Shown piece after piece: positions 8,620 through 18,500 of a DNA stretch of 64,000 bases (the stretch's first letter is position 1; every line of letters begins with the position of its first letter). The notes under the pieces are model-generated. The model saw nothing but the letters and a program-made list of their open reading frames with translations. It ran no database searches and was not told the DNA's origin. Both the position numbers and the translations under genes were made by a program. The stretch covers positions 1 through 64,000 of the forward strand of contig NZ_NMUL01000049.1 of NCBI RefSeq assembly GCF_002234595.1. The letters are read 5' to 3'. The DNA comes from Amycolatopsis vastitatis. GTDB taxonomy: Bacteria > Actinomycetota > Actinomycetes > Mycobacteriales > Pseudonocardiaceae.

Positions 8620-9744
8620 ATGACCGCTCACCGGGAAACCGCACGCCGGGAACCGGACCGGTGGACCCACATGACTCTCGAGGACGTCGCGAAAGCGGCC
8701 AGGGTGTCGCCGGCAACCGCGTCGAGGGTGCTGAACGGCAGCGCGACCGTCCACGCCGAGCTGGCCGCACGGGTGCACGAAGCGGCGACCCGGCTCGAGT
8801 ACACGCCGAACGCCCACGCGCAGGCGCTGGCCGGCTCCTCGCACCGGACCGTCGGCGTGATCTGCCACGACATCAGCGATCCCTACTTCGCCGCGATCGC
8901 CCGCGGCGTGATGCAGGTCGCCGCGGACGAAGGGATGCTGGTCCTGCTGGCCAGTACGTTCCGCCGGTTCGACCGGGAGATCGAGTACGTCTCGATGCTC
9001 CGCGCGCAGCGCGCCCCGGCCATCCTGCTGATCGGCTCGGGCATCGAGGACCGCCGCTGGGAGCGGCGGATGGCCGCCGAGCTGAACCCCTACCTGCGGG
9101 GCGGCGGGCGGGTCGCGGTGATCAGCAGGCACCGGGGTCTGCGGGTGGACAGCGTGCTCCCGGAGAACCGGGCCGGCGCGGCCGCACTCGCCGCGGCGCT
9201 GGCCGGGATGGGGCACCGGCGGTTCGCCGTGCTGACCGGACCCCGCGTGCTGACGACGGTGGCCGACCGGCTCGGCGGCTTCCGCGACGGCCTCGCCGCC
9301 GCCGGCGTGCACCTGGCCGACGAAGACGTCGTCGAGGGCGCGTTCGACCGGGACGGCGGATACGCCGCGATGACCCGCCTGATCGAGGCCGGCCTGCCGG
9401 CCACCTGTGTCTTCGCGGTCACCGACGTGATGGCGATCGGGGCCTGCGCCGCGATCCGGGATCGAGGGCTGTCGGTGCCCGGCGACGTCTCCGTCGCCGG
9501 GTTCGACGACATCCCTGGCGTCCGGGATCTGACACCGCCGTTGACCACGGTGGCGCTCCCGCTCGAACGGCTCGGTGAACGTGCCCTGCGACTGGCGCTC
9601 GACGGGAAGACCGGCAAGCGCGCCCAGAACATCCGGATGGCCGGCGAGGTCGTGATCCGGGCCAGCACCGCGACGCTGCCAACGACGGAAGGAATAGCCA
9701 TGACCGTGCGGACGTCCACATCGGACACGGAGGTGGCCTCGTGA
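8620..9744 (+). CDS. LacI/GalR-family transcriptional repressor
   Basis: The 374-residue product has an N-terminal helix-turn-helix with hinge (about 18-70: MTLEDVAKAARVSPATASRV) and a periplasmic-binding-protein-like effector domain (about 75-350: TVGVICHDISDPYFAAIARG, SVAGFDDI). The frame is open further upstream, but ATG 8620 directly follows the operator and precedes the HTH at the usual distance. It overlaps the next enolase gene by 4 bases (GTGA), so repressor and enzyme are co-translated. It probably controls this locus through the two GAAAGCGCTTTC sites, released by the substrate or a metabolite. Confidence 0.9.
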   Translation: MTAHRETARREPDRWTHMTLEDVAKAARVSPATASRVLNGSATVHAELAARVHEAATRLEYTPNAHAQALAGSSHRTVGVICHDISDPYFAAIARGVMQVAADEGMLVLLASTFRRFDREIEYVSMLRAQRAPAILLIGSGIEDRRWERRMAAELNPYLRGGGRVAVISRHRGLRVDSVLPENRAGAAALAAALAGMGHRRFAVLTGPRVLTTVADRLGGFRDGLAAAGVHLADEDVVEGAFDRDGGYAAMTRLIEAGLPATCVFAVTDVMAIGACAAIRDRGLSVPGDVSVAGFDDIPGVRDLTPPLTTVALPLERLGERALRLALDGKTGKRAQNIRMAGEVVIRASTATLPTTEGIAMTVRTSTSDTEVAS

Positions 9745-10901
9745 TCGCGGACGGCCGGACGCTGACCGGGCTCACCATCGACCGGGTCGAGACGTTTGCC
9801 GTCGCGCTGCCGACGGTGCGTTCCTTCGGCGTCTCCGGCGGCTCCATCGCCGTAGCCGGGCGGCCGAGTCTACGGATCCTGGTGAAGGTCAGCGCGGACG
9901 GAGTGGCCGGGTGGGGGGAAGCGACCCCGATCCCGGCCTGGACCTACGAGACGGCCGAGTCGATCGTCACCACCATCGACCGCTATCTCGCCCCGGCGAT
10001 CCTCGGCCGTCCCTGTTGGGACCTGCGCGGCGTGAACAACGCGTTCGACCACGCGATCAACCGGGGCTTCAGCATCGGCGCGCCGCTGGCCAAGTCGGCG
10101 GTGGACGTCGCCCTGCACGACCTGCTCGGGCACGCGCTCGGCGTGCCGGTGGGCGTGTTGTGGGGCCAGCGGCGCCGGGAAACCATCGAGCTGGGCTGGG
10201 TGGTGTCCGGGCAGACCGAGGCCGACGTCGCCGAGTGCGTCGCCGAAGGGCGCGCGCTGGGCTACCGGGCCTTCAAGGTCAAGGTGGGCTTGCACGCCGC
10301 GCCCGAGGATCTCGCCGTCGTGCGGGCGGTGCGTGCGGCGAGCGGCGCCGCACCGCTGTGGGTGGACGCCAACCAGGCGTACACAGTGGACACCGCGCTG
10401 TGGCTGGCGCGGCGGCTGGTCGAGCTGGACGTGACCGCGTTCGAGCAGCCGTTGCCCGCCAACGACATCGTCGGGCTGCGCCGGCTCCGTGACGTGTCCC
10501 CGATCCCGGTGGCGCTGGACGAGAGCCTGCGCCACCCCAACGACCTCGCGACGTTCGTGCGGCTGGACGCGGTGGCCGTGGCCATCGCGAAGGTCCAGCG
10601 CAGCGGCGGGCTGACGCTGTCGCGCCGGTTGTGCGTGCTGGCCGAGGACAGCGGGGTCCGGCTGATGGGGTCGGGCCTGACCGATTCCGACGTCGGCCTC
10701 GCCGCGTCGCTGCACCTGTTCGCCGCCCACGGGATCGGCACCCCGGTGGATCTCAACGGCAGGCAGTTCATCGACTCCGTGTACACGACCGGCACGACGG
10801 TGTCGATCTCCGACGGCGTCGCGCAGGTGCCGACGGGCCCCGGGCTCGGCGTGGAAGTCGACGAAGCGGCGGTTCGTGAACTGGCCGTCGATGTCCTGTG
10901 A
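9741..10901 (+). CDS. Enolase-superfamily enzyme, muconate-lactonizing subgroup
   Basis: This 386-residue paralogue of the 7404-8549 product shares most of its length with it, including FEQPLPANDIVGLRRLRD and GSGLTDSD. It keeps the complete active-site set: K179-V-K181, the DANQ aspartate, the FEQPL glutamate, the LDES aspartate and the AKVQRSGG lysine. It should be a working two-base racemase, epimerase or cycloisomerase acting at a carbon alpha to a carboxylate. The GTG start overlaps the LacI stop. One copy with and one without the second lysine suggests divergence after duplication. Confidence 0.88.
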   Translation: MIADGRTLTGLTIDRVETFAVALPTVRSFGVSGGSIAVAGRPSLRILVKVSADGVAGWGEATPIPAWTYETAESIVTTIDRYLAPAILGRPCWDLRGVNNAFDHAINRGFSIGAPLAKSAVDVALHDLLGHALGVPVGVLWGQRRRETIELGWVVSGQTEADVAECVAEGRALGYRAFKVKVGLHAAPEDLAVVRAVRAASGAAPLWVDANQAYTVDTALWLARRLVELDVTAFEQPLPANDIVGLRRLRDVSPIPVALDESLRHPNDLATFVRLDAVAVAIAKVQRSGGLTLSRRLCVLAEDSGVRLMGSGLTDSDVGLAASLHLFAAHGIGTPVDLNGRQFIDSVYTTGTTVSISDGVAQVPTGPGLGVEVDEAAVRELAVDVL

Positions 10902-10909
10902 CGAGCCCG

Positions 10910-10948
10910 CCGGTGGCGGCCGTCTCGGGTCGAGGCGGCCGCCACCGG
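10910..10948. terminator. Bidirectional terminator hairpin
   Basis: CCGGTGGCGGCCG (10910-10922) and CGGCCGCCACCGG (10936-10948) form a perfect 13-bp stem with a 13-base loop. It lies between two converging genes (ends at 10901 and 10962), so it can serve both strands. There is no T-tract, as is usual in high-GC actinomycetes. Confidence 0.75.
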
Positions 10949-10961
10949 GCATCGGTCGCGC

Positions 10962-12011
10962 TCAGCTGCCGGGAGGCGGCGTCTTCGTCTGGGCCAGTGC
11001 GGTCCGGACCTCGGCGAGGAACGCGCTGATCTCGCTGTAGGGCGGGGTCTTCTGCGTCTTCGGATTGTCCGGGTCGGTCTTGTCCCAGAGCCGTTCCAGC
11101 GGAAGGTAGCCCTGGTAACCGCTCGCCCGCACCGAGGTGAAGAGCTTCTTGAAGTCCATCAGTGGCGCGGCCGAGTCCTCGCCCGCCGGCTTCAGCTTGA
11201 CGTAGGCGTTGCCCGAGTAGGGCAGGACGGCCGCGATGTCGGAGTACCACGGGTAGTTCGCCCCGGTCGTCGCCTGGAACGGCCGGAAGTACCCGGTGTC
11301 GTCGATCAGGTCGAAGTTCGGGTTGGCCACCCACTGCGCGATCTGGATGGTCTGGGCCGCGGTCGCCGTCATGTCGCCGTGGTTCTGCAGTCCGATCTTG
11401 ACACCCTTGGTCGCACCGTAGTCGGCGACCTGCCGCAGGGCCGGCACGATCCGGGTCTGCGCGATCTTCGCCCAGCCGAGCTTGCCGATGTCGGCGGGCA
11501 CCGAGCCGGAGAAGACCCGCAGCTCGGGCGCGCCCATCTCGGCGGCGATGTCGATCCAGAACTCGGCCCGCTGGATGTCGAGCGCCACGCGGGACGCGTC
11601 CGGGTCGGCGAAGTCGTCGAAGATCCCGGTACCGCTGATCCCGAGACCCAGCTGCTTGGTGAGGGCCTTGAGCTGGTCCGCGGCCGCCAGGATCTGCGCC
11701 TTGGGGACCGTCGGCATGGTGGCGTTGTCGTAGCCGGGCAGGTAGTACGCGGTGATGTCGACCGCGTCGAAGCCGGCCGTCTTGGCCCACTTGACCGCGT
11801 CGGTCGGGCTGATCGGCGGGGCGCCCTTGCGGTGCTTGAGGTAGGCGTTGAGGTTCACGTTGAAGCTGTAGAGCTCGAGACTGACCTGGTAGTCGCCCGT
11901 GTAGTACTGCGCCGACGGCGCTCGGCCGCTCAGCGGTGCGGCGGCGGCGCTCGCCGGGAGCAGGGCCGCGAGGGCGAGGCACAGCGATGAGCAGAACGAT
12001 TTCCTCTTCAT
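10962..12011 (-). CDS. Secreted xylose-isomerase-like TIM-barrel protein
   Basis: The 349-residue product has a Sec signal peptide (MKRKSFCSSLCLALAALLPASAAAA) and an AP-endonuclease-2/xylose-isomerase-like TIM barrel. Likely metal-binding stretches are QNHGDM, DDTGYF and VDITAYYLPGYD. Cytoplasmic members isomerise or epimerise sugars or are inositol enzymes; an exported copy is unusual. It shares its plan with the next gene upstream (12008-13366) and overlaps it by 4 bases (ATGA), so the two are co-translated. Placement beside GH8 and GH2 genes suggests a role in aminosugar polymer breakdown, but no activity can be assigned. GAGGAG lies upstream of the start. Confidence 0.8.
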   Translation of the reverse strand: MKRKSFCSSLCLALAALLPASAAAAPLSGRAPSAQYYTGDYQVSLELYSFNVNLNAYLKHRKGAPPISPTDAVKWAKTAGFDAVDITAYYLPGYDNATMPTVPKAQILAAADQLKALTKQLGLGISGTGIFDDFADPDASRVALDIQRAEFWIDIAAEMGAPELRVFSGSVPADIGKLGWAKIAQTRIVPALRQVADYGATKGVKIGLQNHGDMTATAAQTIQIAQWVANPNFDLIDDTGYFRPFQATTGANYPWYSDIAAVLPYSGNAYVKLKPAGEDSAAPLMDFKKLFTSVRASGYQGYLPLERLWDKTDPDNPKTQKTPPYSEISAFLAEVRTALAQTKTPPPGS

Positions 12012-13366
12012 GACAGTGGCGCTCCTCGGTGGTCGGTCGATGCGGGCGTCGGATCGGCGGGTGATCCTCCGAAGACGTCGGTGAAGGAGGTGAGCAGCGC
12101 GCTCATGCGCCGGGTCAGCTGCTGCTTCGCGATATCGGAGAGGTGACTCTGCGGTCCGGGGTTCGCGACGCGGTTCAGGAAGTCCCGCATGCGGGCGATG
12201 GCCTGGCCCGGCCGCGCCTCCCGGTAGTGGCCGTCGGCCTGGCCGAGGATGTCGTAGAGCTGCCCACGGACCGGCCCGGCCACGTCGCCGGACCTGGCGA
12301 GCGTCCGGATGCCGTTCCGGAGCACGTCGAACGGCTCGGTCTTCGTCTCCGCCAAAGCGGCGTCGACCTTCGTTTTGAACGCGGTGATCTGGTCGAACGG
12401 AGGTGTCGGCAGGTCGCGGGGGTAGCCGGGCTGCCCGGCCACCCAGAGCAGTTCCAGCGGGACGAAGCCGCGATAGCTGCTCAGCCGCATGTCGGTGAAG
12501 AGCCGGTCCAGGTCCATCGGGACGTCGGTGCCCTCGCCGGCGGGCAGCTGCTTCACCTGGATGCTGTCGGAGCGAGCCAGCGTCCTGGCGATGTCGGGAT
12601 ACCAGTCGTAGCCGAGGCCGGTGGTGGCCTGGAACGGCCGGAAGTAGCCGGTGTCGTCGATGACGCTGATGTTGCTGCTGCCCACCCAATCGAGCATCCG
12701 GAGGGTCTGGTCGGCCGTGGCGGCCATGTCGCCGTGGTTCTGCAGCACGATCTTGACGCCCTTGGTCGCGGCGTAGGCGGTGACCTCCTGCAGTGCGGGC
12801 ACGATCCGCGTCCGCGTGATGTCCGCCCAGCCGTACTGGCCGATGTCGGCCGGGACCTTGCCCGAGAACACGCGCATGACCGGCGCGCCCATCCTGGCTG
12901 CGACGTCGGTCCAGAACTCGACCCGCCGGATGTCGAGGGCGCGCCGCGCGGTGTCCAGGTCGGCGAAGTCGTTGAAGACGCCGGTGCCGCTGATCGCGAG
13001 GCCGAGCTGCTGGGTGAGTGCCTTGACCTGGTCCGCGTAGGCCATGATGTCCGCGGTGGGTACCGTCGGCATGGTGTGGGTGTCGTAGCCGGGCAGGTAG
13101 TACGCGGTGATGTCGACGGCGGGGAAGCCGGCCGAGGCCGCCCACCTGATCGCGTCGACCGTGGTGATCGGCGGGACGCCCTTGCGGCCCTTGATGGCCG
13201 CGTTCAGGTTGAGGTTGAAGCTGTACATTTCCAGGCTCGGCACGTAGTCACCGCCGAAGTACTCGAGATGATGTGCCGGGCTCGCTGCGGCAACCGGCGC
13301 GGCGGCCAGGGGAACTACCAGGGCCGGCACCATGGCCAGAACCCGGCGGATCGAAGGTTTTCTCAT
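12008..13366 (-). CDS. Secreted xylose-isomerase-like TIM barrel with C-terminal FIMAH-like domain
   Basis: The 452-residue product has a signal peptide (to about residue 28) and a TIM barrel (about 35-345) closely related to the downstream paralogue, with YSFNLNLNA, VDITAYYLPGYD, QNHGDM and DDTGYFRPFQ conserved. A helical extension of about 90 residues follows (DVLRNGIRTLARSGDV, QLYDILGQADGHYREA, AIARMRDFLNRV), which I read as a FIMAH-type domain, a cell-surface helical module found on secreted proteins. Only this copy carries the extension. It lies between the GH8 gene (25-base gap) and its paralogue, forming one leftward operon. Confidence 0.8.
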   Translation of the reverse strand: MRKPSIRRVLAMVPALVVPLAAAPVAAASPAHHLEYFGGDYVPSLEMYSFNLNLNAAIKGRKGVPPITTVDAIRWAASAGFPAVDITAYYLPGYDTHTMPTVPTADIMAYADQVKALTQQLGLAISGTGVFNDFADLDTARRALDIRRVEFWTDVAARMGAPVMRVFSGKVPADIGQYGWADITRTRIVPALQEVTAYAATKGVKIVLQNHGDMAATADQTLRMLDWVGSSNISVIDDTGYFRPFQATTGLGYDWYPDIARTLARSDSIQVKQLPAGEGTDVPMDLDRLFTDMRLSSYRGFVPLELLWVAGQPGYPRDLPTPPFDQITAFKTKVDAALAETKTEPFDVLRNGIRTLARSGDVAGPVRGQLYDILGQADGHYREARPGQAIARMRDFLNRVANPGPQSHLSDIAKQQLTRRMSALLTSFTDVFGGSPADPTPASTDHRGAPLS

Positions 13367-13390
13367 GCTGCTCCAAGTCGGCGTCGGGGG

Positions 13391-15271
13391 TCAGGTGGTC
13401 CGGAGGGTGACGTTGGTCGGTGCGACGTACTGCTTGCCTTTGGTGTACGTACCGTTGAACGTGACGATGAGGGTGCCGCCGGCGGCGATGGTGGCGTCCG
13501 CCGCGGTGTTGGTCAGGGTCCAGTGGTGCGCACTGGAAGTGACCACGGCGTTGGCCGCGCTCGTGACGGTCATCCGGCCGCTGAGGTCGAACTGCACGTT
13601 CCAGCCGTGCACGTCGGCGCCGGAGTTGTTGGTGATGACGGCCTGGTCGGTATAGATGCCGGTGCCGGTGTCGGCGGTCTTGGTGACGGTCACGGTGGTC
13701 CCGCCACCGGTTCCACCACCGGTGGTTCCGGTGACCGGACCGCTGTGCGGCGATTCGAGGCCGGCGGCGTCGACCGCCGTGACGGTGTAGGTGTGGCTGG
13801 TGCCGGCGGACAGCCCGCTGATCGTGGCCGTCGTTCCCGTGGGGGTGGCCACCACCGCGGAGCCTTCGTAGACCTTGTAGGACACGGCCGGGTCGGTGTT
13901 GTCCTGTTCGGTCCACGACAGACTGATGCTCGAGTTCGTGGTGCCGGTCACCGACAGCGCGGCCGGTGCGGCCGGGCCGGTGCCGCCGCCGGGCGGTCCC
14001 GTGGGGGACCAGTAGTCGCCGGCCATCACGATGTAGACGAGCATTTTGATGGTCTCGCCGTAGTACGGGTCACCGAAGGGGTTCGTGGCCAGTTCGTTCC
14101 AGATGGCGTCGGTCCACGCCTGGTCGCCGGCCGCCATGGCGGCCGGCCCGATCGAGTCGCCGGCTTCTTCGGCCTGGGTGTCGGAATGGCCCGACCCGTC
14201 GGTCGGGTGCGGTGTGCAGTCGAGATTGGTGTGCGGGTAGACCTTGGTGGGCACGCCGCCGGACTGCGCCTTGAGACAGGCCGATTCCTTGGTGGCCAGT
14301 GACAGTTCGACGGCGGCCGTGCTGCCGTTCAGCAGCGCGTCGGTGCCCAGGTGCCACGGCACCCGGATGGAGTTGTAGCCGACGATGTTGTCCGGCTGGT
14401 TCTCCCGGTACTTCGCCGGCGCCGGGGACGGGCCGCCGGTGTCCGCGCCGAGCACGAAGTCCGACAGCAGCCCGGTCGTGGGGGAGTACTTCGCGGAGAA
14501 CGCGGTGTCCACGGCTTCGGTCCGGGTGATGACCTTGTTCCAGTCGTGCGCCTTGTCGTACGCGGCGAAGGCGCGCAAGTGGTCGTACATGTGGTCGGAG
14601 GGCCGGGTGACGTTGTTGTCACCGTCGTCCTCGGCCTTGAGGTGCCCGTCCGGAGCGACGTCGGCGGCGTAGAACTTCGCCAGCCAGTCCGTCGCGGCGG
14701 CGGAGTAGCCGCCCCACTGCTTGTCGGCCAGCAGCAGGCCGTAGCCGATGTCGAGGTCGCCGTCGGTCGCGCTGTCGGGGGTGCCCGAGTCGGCGTACTT
14801 GCAGGTCTTTCCGTCGAGCTGCCACTGCATCATGCCCTGGCCGTCGCGGTGGGTGCTGACGAGGTTCCAGAGCCCGTCGAACTCGGCCTTCGCGTTGACG
14901 TCGTAGCCGGCCATCAGCGGCACGATGTTCATGCCGTAGCCCTGGCTTTCCGAGACGGGGCCGTTGTTCGGGGCGTCGTCGTCGCCCTTGGTCGAGACGT
15001 AGTACTGACCCGCCGCGCACCCGGCGACGAGGTAGGTGGCTTTCCAGGAGTCGTACTGCCGTTCCACCGCGGTGTCGCGGGCGGCTTGGCTCGCCGAGGG
15101 CAGGACTCCGGTCGCGTAGGTGACGTGGGCGGGGAAGGGATGGTTGACCGTCTCGAATGGACTCCGGCTCGCGGCGGCGTCGGCCGGGCCGACACCGGCC
15201 GTCGCGGTCACGGTGATGAGGGCGAGCGCCACACCACCGGCACGCGCGGTCCTTCTGCAGCGTTGTGTCAT
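13391..15271 (-). CDS. Secreted GH8 glycoside hydrolase (chitosanase/glucanase) with FN3 and CBM2-like modules
   Basis: The 626-residue product has a signal peptide (about 1-34) and a GH8 catalytic domain (about 38-415). The acid residue is E108 in SESQGYGM and the probable base lies in the D170/D172/D174 cluster (TDGDLDIGYGLL). An FN3 domain (about 430-510), a Gly/Thr linker and a cellulose-type CBM2 (about 520-626) follow. GH8 includes chitosanases, endoglucanases and xylanases; the neighbouring exo-glucosaminidase makes chitosanase the likeliest, but sequence alone does not decide. The tail closely matches that of the GH2 protein across the divergent promoter. GGGAG lies 5 bases before the ATG. 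Confidence 0.88.
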   Translation of the reverse strand: MTQRCRRTARAGGVALALITVTATAGVGPADAAASRSPFETVNHPFPAHVTYATGVLPSASQAARDTAVERQYDSWKATYLVAGCAAGQYYVSTKGDDDAPNNGPVSESQGYGMNIVPLMAGYDVNAKAEFDGLWNLVSTHRDGQGMMQWQLDGKTCKYADSGTPDSATDGDLDIGYGLLLADKQWGGYSAAATDWLAKFYAADVAPDGHLKAEDDGDNNVTRPSDHMYDHLRAFAAYDKAHDWNKVITRTEAVDTAFSAKYSPTTGLLSDFVLGADTGGPSPAPAKYRENQPDNIVGYNSIRVPWHLGTDALLNGSTAAVELSLATKESACLKAQSGGVPTKVYPHTNLDCTPHPTDGSGHSDTQAEEAGDSIGPAAMAAGDQAWTDAIWNELATNPFGDPYYGETIKMLVYIVMAGDYWSPTGPPGGGTGPAAPAALSVTGTTNSSISLSWTEQDNTDPAVSYKVYEGSAVVATPTGTTATISGLSAGTSHTYTVTAVDAAGLESPHSGPVTGTTGGGTGGGTTVTVTKTADTGTGIYTDQAVITNNSGADVHGWNVQFDLSGRMTVTSAANAVVTSSAHHWTLTNTAADATIAAGGTLIVTFNGTYTKGKQYVAPTNVTLRTT

Positions 15272-15286
15272 GCCACTCCCTTTCCG

Positions 15287-15303
15287 TTAGGAAACTTTCT
15301 TTA
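15287..15303. promoter_or_regulatory. Possible operator upstream of the GH8 gene
   Basis: TTAGGAAACTTTCTTTA contains an imperfect palindrome centred on GAAACTTTC, just upstream of the GH8 ribosome binding site. Chitosanase genes in Streptomyces are known to be repressed by a ROK-family protein (CsnR), and a ROK gene lies at 22225 in this locus. The pairing of this site with that regulator is inference. Confidence 0.4.
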
Positions 15304-15365
15304 CGATTGGCGACATGGTATCCGGGGTGTGCGCTTCCGGGCACGGACCGTACGAAGATGTGGAC

Positions 15366-15442
15366 ATTCACATGGCCTCCACACGGTTCTCACATCCCGC
15401 GCACACGCCGACGATGTGACTCCGATGTGAATGCGTTGTGAA
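15366..15442. promoter_or_regulatory. Cluster of TCACA/TGTGA repeats in the GH8-GH2 divergent promoter
   Basis: ATTCACAT (15366-15373) and ATGTGAAT (15425-15432) are exact reverse complements, and between and beside them lie TCTCACATC, GATGTGAC and TTGTGAAC. Five half-sites within 77 bases suggest a multi-site regulator binding region serving the leftward GH8 and rightward GH2 genes. A similar pair, ATTCACA and CTCACATGG, lies upstream of the enolase gene near 7313-7335. Confidence 0.45.
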
Positions 15443-15552
15443 CCCCCACATCTGGTGCTCGCCGTCGTCGTGCTGTGCGAATCTCGGCACGTGGCCCGTG
15501 CCACCGCCTACGCCGCAGAGCCCGGTCCAGCCCGTCACGTTCTGGAGGCAGC

Positions 15553-18500
15553 ATGCGAAGAAAATTCCTGGTGCTCTCGGCCGTAGCCATGCTCGCGGTA
15601 GCCGGACACACCGCGAGTGGCGCCGCCACGGCCGGGCCGTCGGCGCCGGTGCCCCGGTTCGCCGCCGGTGCGGCACACGGGCTGTCCACGCTCGGCGCCA
15701 CTGGCTGGAAAGTGCTCAGCAGTGCCACCGCGGGCCAGGGCGGCCAACAGATTTCGACACCGGGCTTCGACACCGCCGGCTGGCTACCGGTGACGCCGGA
15801 CGACGCCGGAGCGCCTGGTACCGAGATCACCGCGCTCCTGCAGAACGGCAAGTGCCCCAACGTGTTCTTCGCCGACAACATGAAGACCTGCTTCGGCACC
15901 CAGAAGAAGATCGGGCCGGAAACGGTCCCGCAGTTCATGGTTCCGTGGTGGTACCGCACCGACTTCACCCCCGGACTGCAGGCCGGCCAGACCGCGAGCT
16001 TGGTCGTCAACGGGATCGTCGGCCAGGCCGACGTCTGGGTCAACGGCAAGGAGGTCGCCACCCAGGCCACCGTCACCGGTGCCTACACGCGCTTCACCTT
16101 CGACGTGACGAGTCTGATGGTGACCGGCACGAACTCGGTGGCGCTCGAGGTCTATCCGAACGACCCGTCCAAGATGCTCACGCTCGACGACGTCGACTGG
16201 AACCAGATCCCGCCGGACAACAACACCGGCATCCACTTCCCGGTCCAGTTCGACGTGGCATCCGCGCTGGGCATCGGCAACGCGCACGTGGTGCAGAGCA
16301 CCAGTGCCGACCTGAGCAGTTCGGCGCTGACGGTCAAAGCCGATGTCACCAACAACTCGGCCGCCTCGCAGACCGGTTCGGTGACCGCGACGGTGACCCC
16401 GCCGGGCGGCACGGGCACGCCGATCGTGGTCCAGCAGCCGGTGACGGTCGCCGCTCACGCGACCCAGACGGTGTCGTTCACGCCGGGGCAGAACCCGGGC
16501 CTGACGATCGCTCACCCGCAGATCTGGTGGCCGTACCAGCTGGGCGCCCAGCCGTTGTACACATTGGACACGGTGCTCGCGCAGGGCGGCGTCGCGACCG
16601 GCTCCACCCACGAGACGTTCGGCATCCGGACGGTGACCTCGGCCCTGGTCGGGAAGTCCGCCGGGGCGCCGAACGGCGTACGCAGCTTCAGCGTCAATGG
16701 CAGGCCGGTCGTGATCCGTGGCGGCGGGTTCGCCGAGGACCTCTTCCTGCGCTACTCCTCGTCCGGCATCGCCCGGCAGATCGCGCTGATGAAGAACCTC
16801 GGTATCAACCTCGTCCGGATCGAAGGGCACTTCTTCCCGGACGACTTCTACCAGCAGATGGACGCCGCCGGGATGATGGTCGACTCCGGCTTCCAGTGCT
16901 GCGACGCCTGGGAGAACGACAGCCCCGGCGCGGCCGACCTGGCTGTCCGGAAACTTTCGTCTCTGACGATCGCCCAACACGAACGCAACCACCCCAGTGT
17001 GATGTCCTTCAGCTGGAGCGACAACGCGCCCGGCGCCGCCGAGGAGGCCGGCACGATCGACGCGTTCGCGCAGGCCGACTTCGCCGTGCCGCTCATCGCG
17101 TCCGCCGAGTACAACAGCAGCCCGAAACTCGGCGCGTCGGGGGAGAAGGAAGGCCCGTACGACTACGTGCCGCCGAACTACTGGTACGACACGAGCCACT
17201 TCGACAAGTCGGACTCGACTCTCACCAACGCCGGCGGGTCGTGGGGCTTCGACAGTGAGCAGAGCGCCGGCAACACCGTGCCGACGCAGGACTCGATCAG
17301 CCGGTTCATGTCCGCTTCGGACCAGGCCGCCCTGTGGCAGAACCCCGGTTTCAACCAGTACCACGCCAACTACGAGGCCGGGCACGGCGGCTACAAGTTC
17401 GGCACGCTCTTCGTCTTCGACCAGGCGCTGACCAGCCGCTACGGCACCTGGTCCGACCTGAACGGCTACGTCGAGGAAGCGCAGGTGCAGAACTACGAGA
17501 ACACCCGGGCGCAGTTCGAGGCGTTCATGGACCACTCGACCAACGCAGCGGCGCCGTCCACCGGCACGGTCTATTGGCAGGTGAACAAGGGCTGGCCGAC
17601 CTTGCTGTGGGACCTGTACAACTACGACGGTGACCAGGCGGGCAGCTTCTTCGGTGCCAAGAAGGCCAACGGGACACTGCACGCGCTCTACGCCCTCGAT
17701 AACAACACCGTCACTCTCGACAACCTCGGCGGCACGACGCAGAACGGCCTCACCGTGGAGTCCAAGGTGTACGACACCGCGGGCACCCTGCTCGACGACC
17801 AGCAGGCCACGGGCCTCACCCTGAACAGCCAGCAGGTGCGCAACGCCGTGCTCACGCCGAAGGTGCCTGCCGCCACGACACCGCCGGCCGCGGCGAAGAC
17901 GTACTTCGTGGAACTGCTGCTGCGTCAAGGAAACGCTGTCGTGGACCGCAACGTCTACTGGCAGTCCACCCAGCAGGACGTCGTCAACTGGGCGTCCACA
18001 CTCGGCAACCCGCAGGCGTCGATGACGCAGTACGCCAACCTGCAGGCGTTGAAGTCGCTGCCGCAGTCGGCGGTCGGCGCGGTGGCGAGCACGCGAAGCC
18101 TCCCGGGGCCCGACGGCGCGGACACCGTCAGCACGGTGACGATCACCAACACCAGCAAGACGCCGACCGTGGGCTTCTTCCTGCGCGCGGACGTCCGCCG
18201 CGGCAACCCGGACGGCACGGAGCAGCCGGGGGACAACCAGGTGTCCTCGGGGCTGTGGGACGACAACGACGTCACCTTGTGGCCGGGTGAATCACAGACG
18301 TTGAACGTGTCGTACCGCGCGGCCGACCTGCACGGCGCGACGCCGGTGATCAGCCTGTCGGGCTGGAACGCGGCCAAGATCGACGTACCCGCGCCCGGAG
18401 GCTCCAGCACTGCGCCGGCGACGCCGGTCGATCCGACCGCGTCGGCGACGTCGAGTTCGACGATCGAGGTGGGCTGGACGGAGCCCGCCGGTGCGGATCC

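Noticed and set aside
15784..17928. 714-codon frame antisense to the GH2 gene
   Set aside because: The sense protein has conserved catalytic residues; the antisense frame is a shadow.
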